A stretch of DNA of 64,000 nucleotides from Candidatus Zymogenaceae bacterium. Its GTDB lineage: Bacteria > Desulfobacterota > Zymogenia > Zymogenales > Zymogenaceae. Positions 16,869 to 23,718 of the stretch are shown piece after piece. Position numbers and translations under genes: made by a program. The DNA is taken from positions 1 to 64,000 of the forward strand of contig JAFGAS010000036.1 of assembly GCA_016933535.1 (NCBI GenBank), written 5' to 3'. Within the stretch, counting starts at the first letter, position 1, and each line of letters starts with the position of its first letter. Below the pieces are notes generated by a model. The model saw only the letters and a program-made list of their open reading frames with translations, searched no databases and had not been told where the DNA came from.

Positions 16869-18545
16869 TTACACATATCCCGGGTCCCTATACTCGCCGA
16901 ATACCCCCTTGAGCGTATCGACCATCTCCTGGAGGGTGGCGTAGCTTCTCACCGCGTCGAGGATCCGAGGCATGAGGTTTTCGGTTCCCGCGGCAGCAGC
17001 TTTCAGGGCCGCCAGCGTCTCTTCGACGCGCCTGTTGTCCCGCCGCTGACGTACGTTCTCAATCCTTTTCTTCTGCTCGGCCTCCACCGCCTCGTCGATC
17101 ATCAGGGTGTCGATCTGCTCGGCCTCGTCCATGACGTACTTGTTGACCCCGACCATTACTTTCTCACCCGTCTCCAGCCGCCTCTGGTATTCGTAGGCGG
17201 CGTCCGCGATCTCCTTCTGGGGGTAGCCCCGCTCGATGGCGGCGATAATCCCGCCCATATCGTCTATCTTCTGGATATAGTCCAGCGCCTTTTTTTCCAT
17301 CTCGTTGGTCAGCGCCTCGACGAAGTAAGACCCGCCGAGGGGATCGATGGTGTTGGCCACGCCGCTCTCCTCGGCGATAATCTGCTGGGTCCTCACGGCG
17401 ATCGTCACGGACTGCTCCGTGGGCAGCGCCAGAGTCTCGTCCAGCGAGTTGGTGTGCAGGCTCTGGGTGCCGCCCATGACGGCCGCCAGCGCCTGTATCG
17501 TCGTGCGGATGACGTTGTTCATCGGCTGCTGGGCGGCCAGCGAGCACCCGGCCGTCTGGGTGTGGAAGCGCAGCATCCAGGAGCGGGGGTCTTTGGCCCC
17601 GAACCGCTGCTTCATGACGCGGGCCCAGATACGGCGGGCGGCGCGGTACTTGGCGATCTCCTCGAAGAAATCGTTATGGGCGTTAAAGAAGAACGAGAGA
17701 CGCGGCGCAAAGTCGTCGGGGTCTATCCCCGCCTCGATGCCCGCCTGGACGTAGCCGATGCCGTCGGCCAGGGTAAACGCCAGCTCCTGCACGGCCGTGG
17801 ATCCCGCCTCCCTGATGTGGTAGCCGGAGATCGAGATGGTGTTCCACCGGGGGACGCTTTTGGTGCAGTAGGAAAGCAGGTCGGTAATGATCCGCATGGA
17901 GGGCCGGGGGGGGAATATCCACGACTTCTGGGCGATATATTCTTTGAGGATGTCGTTCTGGATGGTGCCGCCGATCTTGTCGAAACCGACGCCCTGCTTC
18001 TCGGCCACGCCCATATACATCGCCAGGAGGATGGAGGCCGGGCCGTTGGTGGTCATGGAGGTGGTGACCTTGTCCAGCGGTATGCCGGAAAAGAGGTCTT
18101 CCATATCGGCCAGCGAGTCGATGGCTACCCCGCACTTGCCGACCTCGCCGGCGGCCAGCTCGCTGTCCGAGCAGATACCCATGATGGTGGGCATGTGAAA
18201 GGCCACCGAAAGCCCCGTCGTCCCCTGGGAGAGCAGGTACTTGTAGCGCAGGTTGGTCTCCTGCGCGGACGAGAAGCCGGCAAACTGGCGCATCGTCCAG
18301 AGGCGGCCGCGGTACATCGTCGGGTGTATGCCGCGGGTATACGGGTATTGGCCGGGAAACCCGAGCTCGTGGGCATAGTCATAGTCCGGCAGGTCCCACG
18401 GCCCGTAGAGCCGGTCTATCTCGGCCCCGCTGACGGTGGTGAAGCTTTCGGACCGTTCCGGGGCCTGGTCGAGGCGTTTCTTGAGGATAGTACCCTCCCA
18501 CACCTCTTTTTGTTTTAAGATTTCTTCATCGATTTTCTTTACCAT
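16869..18545 (-). CDS. B12-dependent acyl-CoA mutase, large subunit (ICM-like)
   Basis: A 558-residue catalytic subunit of the methylmalonyl-CoA mutase family: a TIM barrel that rearranges the acyl-CoA carbon skeleton with adenosylcobalamin. The ATG at 18545 (GTGGAG upstream) is preferred over a GTG four codons earlier. Family motifs: [51 protein letters not shown]. Two substrate-selecting residues differ from true methylmalonyl-CoA mutases. Where Propionibacterium enzyme has Tyr89 and Arg207, this protein has Phe88 and Gln206, with the same spacing of 118. Phe/Gln is the pair of isobutyryl-CoA mutases, so a mono-carboxylic acyl-CoA substrate (isobutyryl/butyryl or a longer branched acyl) is more likely than methylmalonyl-CoA. 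Confidence 0.9.
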   Translation of the reverse strand: MVKKIDEEILKQKEVWEGTILKKRLDQAPERSESFTTVSGAEIDRLYGPWDLPDYDYAHELGFPGQYPYTRGIHPTMYRGRLWTMRQFAGFSSAQETNLRYKYLLSQGTTGLSVAFHMPTIMGICSDSELAAGEVGKCGVAIDSLADMEDLFSGIPLDKVTTSMTTNGPASILLAMYMGVAEKQGVGFDKIGGTIQNDILKEYIAQKSWIFPPRPSMRIITDLLSYCTKSVPRWNTISISGYHIREAGSTAVQELAFTLADGIGYVQAGIEAGIDPDDFAPRLSFFFNAHNDFFEEIAKYRAARRIWARVMKQRFGAKDPRSWMLRFHTQTAGCSLAAQQPMNNVIRTTIQALAAVMGGTQSLHTNSLDETLALPTEQSVTIAVRTQQIIAEESGVANTIDPLGGSYFVEALTNEMEKKALDYIQKIDDMGGIIAAIERGYPQKEIADAAYEYQRRLETGEKVMVGVNKYVMDEAEQIDTLMIDEAVEAEQKKRIENVRQRRDNRRVEETLAALKAAAAGTENLMPRILDAVRSYATLQEMVDTLKGVFGEYRDPGYV

Positions 18546-18658
18546 GACTGACTCCACCGATATTCACGAGGACTCCGCTTCCCCGACATGCCGCCGAAGA
18601 ATTAGATGATATATTAAATATGACACCTCTTAATCGTTCCTTCCCACTCCCGTTGCCC

Positions 18659-18684
18659 TCCCGCGAAGCCTTCTTCACGGGGTG
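18659..18684 (-). repeat. Family B hairpin directly after the cobO stop
   Basis: Minus-strand reading CACCCCGTGAAGAAGGC then TTCGCGGGA; starts 4 bases after the adenosyltransferase stop. The flanking CTTCCCACTCCCGTTGCCC also resembles the bases beside the copy at 16841, so the repeated unit is longer than the hairpin. Confidence 0.65.
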
Positions 18685-18688
18685 ACGC

Positions 18689-19234
18689 TTATCTCTCGAT
18701 CCCCACCCGCGCCTCGACCCCCGCGTTATAGGGGTGCTTGACCTCCGTCATCTCGGTGACGAGGTCGGCGCGCTCGATGATCTCTTTTTTCGCGTACCTG
18801 CCGGTGAGCACCAGTTCCGTCTTGGCGGGCTTACTGTCGATCAAGGCCATAACGTCGGCTGTCTCGATGAGCCCGAAGTCCAGCGCCACGTTGATCTCGT
18901 CCAGCACCAGGATGTCGTACTTTTTTCCCGCCAGGACTTCTTTGGCCAGGTCCAGCGCCTGGCGGGCCAGATGCACGTCCTTGGGGTCGGGGTTGTTCTT
19001 GTTGACGAAGTCGGGCCGGCCCATCTGGACGATTTCGAGGTACGGGGCCAGCATCTTTGCCGCCCCCAGCTCGCCGTAATAGATCTCGCCCTTCATGAAC
19101 TGGATGACGCAGGTCTTTTTGCCGTGGCCGGCCGCCCTCAGCGCCAGCCCCAGGGCCGCCGTGGTCTTTCCCTTGCCGTTTCCGGTGTAGACCTGGACGA
19201 GGCCGCGCTGATTTTTTTCTGCGTCACCACTCAT
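18689..19234 (-). CDS. cobO: Cob(I)alamin adenosyltransferase, BtuR/CobO type
   Basis: A 181-residue enzyme that transfers the adenosyl group of ATP to cob(I)alamin or cobyrinic acid diamide, making the cofactor of the mutase. P-loop GNGKGKTT (18-25) follows VQVYT; IQFMKGEIYYGE, DILVLDEINVALDFGLI (Walker B) and LVLTGRYAKKEI are typical of the BtuR/CobO/CobP family, as is the length. It lies between the MerR regulator and the mutase large subunit on the same strand, so cofactor supply and mutase are probably co-regulated. Start ATG at 19234 gives the usual N terminus. Confidence 0.92.
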   Translation of the reverse strand: MSGDAEKNQRGLVQVYTGNGKGKTTAALGLALRAAGHGKKTCVIQFMKGEIYYGELGAAKMLAPYLEIVQMGRPDFVNKNNPDPKDVHLARQALDLAKEVLAGKKYDILVLDEINVALDFGLIETADVMALIDSKPAKTELVLTGRYAKKEIIERADLVTEMTEVKHPYNAGVEARVGIER

Positions 19235-19252
19235 TATCGTCGGCCCACTCCT

Positions 19253-19330
19253 GTTAGCACCGGTAGGGGCGGCATAAATGCCGCCCGTCCCCTTCTATCG
19301 GGGCCCCCACGAAGCCTGCTTTGTGGGGTG
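19253..19330 (-). repeat. Composite dispersed repeat (hairpins A and B)
   Basis: Two linked hairpins. Hairpin B (19305-19330) reads CACCCCACAAAGCAGGC on the minus strand, 11 bases after the MerR gene stop. Hairpin A (19262-19287) has core GGGCGGCATAAATGCCGCCC. They are joined by a GGGGCCCCGATAG-type linker. The same order with a matching linker occurs at 47731-47864, so this is a copy of the repeat seen around the RAYT gene. Confidence 0.75.
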
Positions 19331-19341
19331 TATCCCCCTCT

Positions 19342-19794
19342 CTATTCCTGCTCCTTCCTGAGCTTATCGCGCATTCGCTTCTGGAACTCGTCGATCTCGG
19401 CCTTGAGGAGCTTGAGCTCGTCCATGCGGTGGTCGATAGACCTCTTGTGGCTGTCAAAGAGCTCTATGATCCGGGGGAATACCTTGGAGTTTTTTCGGTG
19501 GGTCTCGTAGATGGCGTTAAGCTCCTGCATCTCGGCCAGTGTCAGGCCCAGGATCTTGAGCTTCTGGATAAACCGGATGCGCCGAAGGTCGTTGTCGGTA
19601 AAGACGCGCTTTCCCCCGACGCTGCGCTTGATCGAGTCCAAAAGGCCGATCTCCTCATAATAGCGGATCGTCCGGGGGGAGATATCGAGCCGCTTGGCCA
19701 GGTCGCTGATGTTCATGTAGGGCAGGCCCGCCGGCGAGACCATGTTTCTATCGTCGTTTGCGATGGAATTTGCGCTGTTTTTCTTGACGGCCAT
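19342..19794 (-). CDS. MerR-family transcriptional regulator
   Basis: A 150-residue regulator. The winged helix is clear at about 26-60: MNISDLAKRLDISPRTIRYYEEIGLL, followed by GGKRVFTDNDLRRIRFIQKL and a long dimerisation helix to the C terminus. No Cys or effector domain is visible in the C-terminal part, so it probably responds to an acyl-CoA-like ligand or acts constitutively, not to metal. AGGA precedes the ATG. It is the first gene of the mutase/adenosyltransferase cluster, and its promoter is overlapped by a strong dyad, suggesting that it regulates itself and the acyl-CoA genes below. Confidence 0.88.
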   Translation of the reverse strand: MAVKKNSANSIANDDRNMVSPAGLPYMNISDLAKRLDISPRTIRYYEEIGLLDSIKRSVGGKRVFTDNDLRRIRFIQKLKILGLTLAEMQELNAIYETHRKNSKVFPRIIELFDSHKRSIDHRMDELKLLKAEIDEFQKRMRDKLRKEQE

Positions 19795-19832
19795 GTTCGT
19801 GTCCTGCCTTTTCGTCCGCCAGACCGGCGACT

Positions 19833-19860
19833 ATCTGCCACGTTACGTAAACTGGCAGAT
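19833..19860. promoter_or_regulatory. 28-bp dyad operator in the MerR gene leader
   Basis: ATCTGCCA (19833-19840) and TGGCAGAT (19853-19860) are perfect complements. Between them lies the palindrome TTACGTAA (19843-19850) on the same centre, so 12 of 14 positions per half pair up. It sits between the predicted -10 and the start codon, where a repressor would block transcription. Confidence 0.7.
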
Positions 19861-19869
19861 CATGCCCCG

Positions 19870-19924
19870 TTTTTATCAAAGGCGCCGCGGCTTGTCAAGA
19901 AAAAAGTGAATGATTGGTCAATCA
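19870..19924 (-). promoter_or_regulatory. Promoter of the MerR-led cluster with upstream palindrome
   Basis: On the minus strand: -35 TTGACA (19898-19893), 17-base spacer, -10 TAAAAA (19875-19870). Just upstream is the palindrome TGATTGGTCAATCA (19911-19924), a possible second operator or activator site. Confidence 0.65.
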
Positions 19925-19943
19925 ATCGTCGCCCGTTGAGCAG

Positions 19944-20025
19944 AATTGAGAGGACATCATACGTAATTGTACAGCATTTCAACAGACTATGGTGAATAGT
20001 AATTATCTATTGTGTTACCGTAATT
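19944..20025. repeat. Family D ~80-bp AATT-bounded element
   Basis: Begins AATTGAGAGGACATCATACG and ends in CCGTAATT. The first 25 bases match the element at 52624-52704 (AATTGAGCGGACACCGTACG), and the lengths agree (82 and 81 bases). It lies in the divergent gap between the MerR gene and the TPR gene. Noncoding; looks like a small non-autonomous mobile element. Confidence 0.6.
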
Positions 20026-20132
20026 CACTAGACGCTTGACAAGGCCCGTATCTATTCGATATCTTAGCACGGTGGAATAATCATGAACAGAAAGGGTATC
20101 TTAAAATTAATACTATTTGCAAGGTGACAGCG

Positions 20133-20972
20133 ATGAAAAGAAGGATCTATTCCCTGATCGTCTTAACCACCCTTGTTGCCCTCGTGCTCGTCCCGGCCGT
20201 CTCGGCAATAGCGCTTACAGCGGACGAATGGGTAGTCAAGGGGGTGGAATATGAGAAAAAAGGCGACTTCAAAAACGCGGCTGAATCTTGTACGCGTGCG
20301 ATAGAGATCGACCCCTCCAATAAGTACGCCTGGGCGAACCGGGGGATTTACTACACCGAACTGGGTCGGTACGACGAGGCGGTCGCCGACTGTACAAAGG
20401 CGATCTCTCTGGATCCGAAGTTTGCTAATAACTATAACAACCGGGGCTTTGCGTATCGTAGTTTAGGCAAATACGACCTGGCCATCGCGGATTTCACCAC
20501 GGCAATTGGGCTCGACCCGAAATATGCCCGTGCCTACAACAACCGGGGCGGGGCGTACCGCAGTTTAGGTAAATACGACCCGGCTTTTGCCGACTACACC
20601 AAGGCTATCGAGCTCGAACCGGGATATGCCCTTGCCTACAACAACCGGGGCTGGGCGTATTACCTTCAGGGTAAGTACGAAAGGGCCCTGGTGGACATCA
20701 CGAAGTCGCTGGCGATCGCACCGGAAAATGGATACGCTCTCGATTCGAGGAGTAACGTCTACCGGGAGCTCAAGCGCTACGACGAAGCCATGGCGGACAT
20801 CGAGAAGACGATAAAGATGGATCCAAAATACTATTTTGCCTACGTCACCCGCGGAAAAATCTACGAGGCACAGGGCATGAACGACAAGGCGAAGGCGGAC
20901 TATAAACTCGCCTGCGATAACGGGGAAAGGGAGGCGTGCGAGGCGCTGAAGAAGCTGACGGGAACGCAGTAA
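20133..20972 (+). CDS. Exported TPR-repeat protein
   Basis: A 279-residue protein. The ATG at 20133 is used, with AAGGTG 6 bases upstream. Residues 1-27 form a signal peptide (VSAIA). The mature part is seven consecutive 34-residue TPR units, starting at ADEWVVKGVEYEKKGDFKNA and each carrying the NNRGxAYxxLGKYDxAxAD consensus; the middle units are nearly identical. It ends with a Cys pair (ACDNGEREAC) like the small lipoprotein at 7150. TPR arrays build protein-binding scaffolds; here it would act in the periplasm. It stands alone between a repeat-bearing gap and a terminator facing the next gene. Confidence 0.85.
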   Translation: MKRRIYSLIVLTTLVALVLVPAVSAIALTADEWVVKGVEYEKKGDFKNAAESCTRAIEIDPSNKYAWANRGIYYTELGRYDEAVADCTKAISLDPKFANNYNNRGFAYRSLGKYDLAIADFTTAIGLDPKYARAYNNRGGAYRSLGKYDPAFADYTKAIELEPGYALAYNNRGWAYYLQGKYERALVDITKSLAIAPENGYALDSRSNVYRELKRYDEAMADIEKTIKMDPKYYFAYVTRGKIYEAQGMNDKAKADYKLACDNGEREACEALKKLTGTQ

Positions 20973-21069
20973 ATATATCTATTCAGATCACCTAAACGGA
21001 AAAGGGGGCGGAACCAGAACCGTCCCCACCTCTCTAAATCGCCTCATATACTCACATATAAGAAAACGA

Positions 21070-21096
21070 AACGCGGGGATCTTCGATCCCCGCGTT
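21070..21096 (-). terminator. Terminator between TPR and V4R genes
   Basis: AACGCGGGGAT (21070-21080) and ATCCCCGCGTT (21086-21096) form an 11-bp perfect stem with loop CTTCG. On the minus strand it is followed by TTCGTTTTCT, 30 bases after the V4R gene stop; it may work in both directions. Confidence 0.85.
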
Positions 21097-21125
21097 CGCA
21101 TTTCTAATATAAAAAGTCCGCCGTA

Positions 21126-21812
21126 CTACAGCAGCTCTTCCGTCGTCACCTCCTCGGGCCGTTTGGTCTTCAGCAGCTCCCGGAACCGATCCACCCGCTC
21201 GATGATCTTGTTTCGGTGGGTCATGATAAACGTGCAGGACGCACCCCCCATCGCCGCGCAGCTTACTTCCCGGGCCTCCAGCGGGACGTCGAAACTCGAA
21301 GAACACCATCCCGCCGAATAGCCGGCGTTTATCCAGCAGGTCGGGTGGTCGGCCTTCTTCCCATTATTAATATACGCATCGGCCTCAAAGGAATTCGGGT
21401 GGTTATAGGTCAGGATGTAGTCCTCGTCCGGGCTCGGCGCACTCGCCGGCAGGATCTCCACGAACGCCCATCCCGAATAGGCGAAATAGACGGGGCCGGC
21501 CGCAAGCTTCTCGATGGGCTCGGTGAGCCCGAACCGTTTGTGGAAGGTGGTCCCCTCGACGGCGCCGAGGGATTTACCCAGCTTATACAGTATCTGCTCC
21601 GCGCCCTTTTCGCCGTATATGTCGGTGAGGGTATCCCGGAAGGCGGTTGCCAATCCCTCGCTCTGGGAATAGCGGAACCTGAGTCCACCGATCTCCATCT
21701 TACCTTTTTCGGGCATCATGTTGACCTCGGAAAAGAATCCCTTAATCCTTGACTCCATAGCGGCAAAGGCATCTACAAATTGCGGCGGGGCGGAAACAAC
21801 GGTTAGGGTCAT
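21126..21812 (-). CDS. V4R domain sensor-like protein
   Basis: A 228-residue cytosolic protein with the XylR-N/V4R architecture: an N-terminal dimerisation-type region, then the V4R domain. Typical features are EGLATAFRDTLTDIYGEKGAEQILYKLGKSLG, WINAGYSAGWCSSSFDVPLEAREVSCAAMGGASCTFIMTH (given here only to show positions about 165-205), with the GWCSS, VSC and ASC cysteines that could bind metal. V4R domains bind small hydrophobic molecules or tetrapyrrole precursors and often control regulators, but no output domain is attached. GAGGAG precedes the ATG. A palindromic operator overlaps its promoter. Confidence 0.8.
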   Translation of the reverse strand: MTLTVVSAPPQFVDAFAAMESRIKGFFSEVNMMPEKGKMEIGGLRFRYSQSEGLATAFRDTLTDIYGEKGAEQILYKLGKSLGAVEGTTFHKRFGLTEPIEKLAAGPVYFAYSGWAFVEILPASAPSPDEDYILTYNHPNSFEADAYINNGKKADHPTCWINAGYSAGWCSSSFDVPLEAREVSCAAMGGASCTFIMTHRNKIIERVDRFRELLKTKRPEEVTTEELL

Positions 21813-21845
21813 GTTCTGCTCCTCTGTTATAAATTAATGGAATTA

Positions 21846-21892
21846 TTAAAACGAGTTTTAACATACTATTATTTAATTGCAGATGGAGTCAA
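21846..21892 (-). promoter_or_regulatory. Promoter and palindromic operator of the V4R gene
   Basis: Minus strand: -35 TTGACT (21892-21887), 18-base spacer, -10 TAGTAT (21868-21863). The perfect palindrome TTAAAACGAGTTTTAA (21846-21861) covers the expected start of transcription. Confidence 0.6.
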
Positions 21893-21900
21893 GGGGGGCT

Positions 21901-22031
21901 AATTAAGAGGCTTTTTTTAGGTGGGGGGACATAAAGAGAGGGTGAAGGCAAAAATAAGGTGAAACCATACGTAATCGCGAGACATTCCCAAGAAACCAAA
22001 AAGCTGTAATATATATGGTGTCCCCCTAATT
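21901..22031. repeat. Family D-like AATT-bounded element
   Basis: Starts AATTAAGAGG and ends TGGTGTCCCCCTAATT. The right end read in reverse (AATTAGGGGGACACCATA) matches the family D ends at 19944 and 52624, and ACCATACGTAAT recurs inside. With 131 bases it is longer than the other two. It occupies most of the gap between the V4R and DUF2065 genes. Confidence 0.5.
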
Positions 22032-22039
22032 CTTTTCCC

Positions 22040-22069
22040 TTGACAACCGTCCCCCCCGACGCCTACGAT
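22040..22069 (+). promoter_or_regulatory. Promoter of the DUF2065 gene
   Basis: TTGACA (22040-22045) and TACGAT (22064-22069) with an 18-base spacer, 44 bases before the start codon. Confidence 0.5.
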
Positions 22070-22112
22070 AGAGGCGGTATAAATTGCAGCTCACAAAGGA
22101 AACAGATCATCC

Positions 22113-22313
22113 ATGGACCTAACCGTCCTCATCGTCGCCCTCGGCTTCGTCTTCATCATCGAGGGGATCCCCTACGTCGCCTCGCCCCAGGCCGTCAAGC
22201 GCTTTACGGCGCTGATCACCACGATTCCCGAACGGGTGCTGCGCGCCGTGGGGATCGCCGCCCTTTTGATCGGGCTCGTCCTCGTCTACCTTGGCGCCCG
22301 GGTCCTCCACTAA
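22113..22313 (+). CDS. DUF2065 small membrane protein (YjeT-like)
   Basis: A 66-residue inner-membrane protein with two predicted membrane segments (about 5-22 and 45-63) joined by a loop with SPQAVKRF. This matches the DUF2065/YjeT family in length and pattern: short N-terminal helix with EGIPY, AVKRFxxLITTIPERVLRAVG, then a second helix. The family has no firmly known function; in other genomes it lies near HflK/HflC or PurA. Here it precedes queA by 230 bases. Confidence 0.8.
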   Translation: MDLTVLIVALGFVFIIEGIPYVASPQAVKRFTALITTIPERVLRAVGIAALLIGLVLVYLGARVLH

Positions 22314-22540
22314 ATATCTTGACATTGACCGAAAAATCTGTTTAAATTACTAACTTTAGCAATTACTTTTTGCCCGGCGCGGGGATTTGAAGTAATTCTC
22401 CGCATGCAAACGGGGAAATACGGGGGGATCGTGAACGGGCGGGGCGTGAGATATCTTTCGGGTGTAGCCTTTTCGGTTGCGGATTTTTCGGCCGCCGGCG
22501 GTATAACCGGTAATCGGCCGGCCGGCGCTTCGTTAATGCC

Positions 22541-23602
22541 GTGAACCTCTCCGATTTCGACTATGACCTGCCCGAAGAGCTGATCGCCCAGCACCCGCCC
22601 GCAACGAGGGGCGGCTCCCGGCTCATGGTGCTCGACCGACAGCGACAGACGATTGAGCACTGCGGGTTTGATGATCTTACCCGGTTCATAGTCCCCGGCG
22701 ACCTTCTGGTCGTCAACGACACGAAGGTCGTTGCCGCCCGCGTCGAAGGGAAAAAGCCAACCGGCGGAAAAGTCTCGGTCCTTTTTTTGGAAGAGGCCGA
22801 GGGCGGGGCGACCTGCCTGATCTCCGGCAAGGGCATAAGACCCCAAACGACGGTCATCCTGCCGGGGGGTATCGAGGCCCAAATCGTGGGCCGCGATCGG
22901 GAAACGGGGAGTGGCGCGTGGCGTGTCTCGGTCCGCTTTCCCGAAGGGCTCTTTGACTATCTGGAGACGTGGGGGATGCCTCCGCTGCCGCCTTATATCA
23001 AGCGGACGGACGGCTGGGATCCGGCGGCCGACCGCGACCGCTACCAGACCATATACGCCCGGGACCCCGGGTCCGTGGCGGCGCCGACGGCGGGCCTGCA
23101 CCTCACCGAGGAAATGACGCGGCGCATCCGTGAAGGCGGCGCACACGTTGCGGCGGTTACGCTCCACGTGGGGATCGGGACGTTTCTCCCCATCCGCACG
23201 GACCTGATTGAAGACCACCGGATGCACGCCGAGCGCTACCGCATCCCGCCGGAAACGGCCCGGGCCATAGTCGGCGCTAAAGAAAGGGGCGGGCGGGTGA
23301 TCGCCGTGGGGACCACGACGACCCGGGCGCTGGAGGGCGCGGCGGCCCAACAAGGCAACCCGACGGGCGATGCGAAAAACCGGATTGAGCCGGGATCGGG
23401 CGTTACGTCGCTCTTTATCACGCCCGGCTTTCGCTTCGCCATGGTAGACGCACTGGTGACCAACTTCCACCTGCCGAGATCGACTCTGTTGGTGCTCGTC
23501 TCGGCGTTCGCGGGGCACCGGCTCATCATGGATGCCTACCGCGAGGCGGTAAGAGAGCGGTACCGTTTTTTCAGCTACGGCGACGCCATGCTGATACTCT
23601 GA
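22541..23602 (+). CDS. queA: S-adenosylmethionine:tRNA ribosyltransferase-isomerase
   Basis: A 353-residue enzyme of queuosine synthesis: it transfers and isomerises the ribosyl part of SAM onto preQ1-modified tRNA, giving epoxyqueuosine. Family signatures are NLSDFDYDLPEELIAQHP at the N terminus, DRQRQTIEHCGFDDL, GDLLVVNDTKVVAARV, TAGLHLTEEMTRRI and VGIGTFLPIRTD. Start is a GTG (22541) without a clear ribosome binding site; the N terminus agrees with the family. It lies just upstream of tgt, yajC, secD and secF, the common gene order in many bacteria, all co-directional. Confidence 0.97.
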   Translation: MNLSDFDYDLPEELIAQHPPATRGGSRLMVLDRQRQTIEHCGFDDLTRFIVPGDLLVVNDTKVVAARVEGKKPTGGKVSVLFLEEAEGGATCLISGKGIRPQTTVILPGGIEAQIVGRDRETGSGAWRVSVRFPEGLFDYLETWGMPPLPPYIKRTDGWDPAADRDRYQTIYARDPGSVAAPTAGLHLTEEMTRRIREGGAHVAAVTLHVGIGTFLPIRTDLIEDHRMHAERYRIPPETARAIVGAKERGGRVIAVGTTTTRALEGAAAQQGNPTGDAKNRIEPGSGVTSLFITPGFRFAMVDALVTNFHLPRSTLLVLVSAFAGHRLIMDAYREAVRERYRFFSYGDAMLIL

Positions 23603-23718
23603 AGGAAAAAGCGGATTCCGGGAGGCGCGGCATCGGCCGCGAAACAGGAACTCTCGATATATTGTTTGCAGCTTGTGGGCGCGGGACCCCGGCGGTCGAC
23701 CAGGTAACAAAAAGGCCG

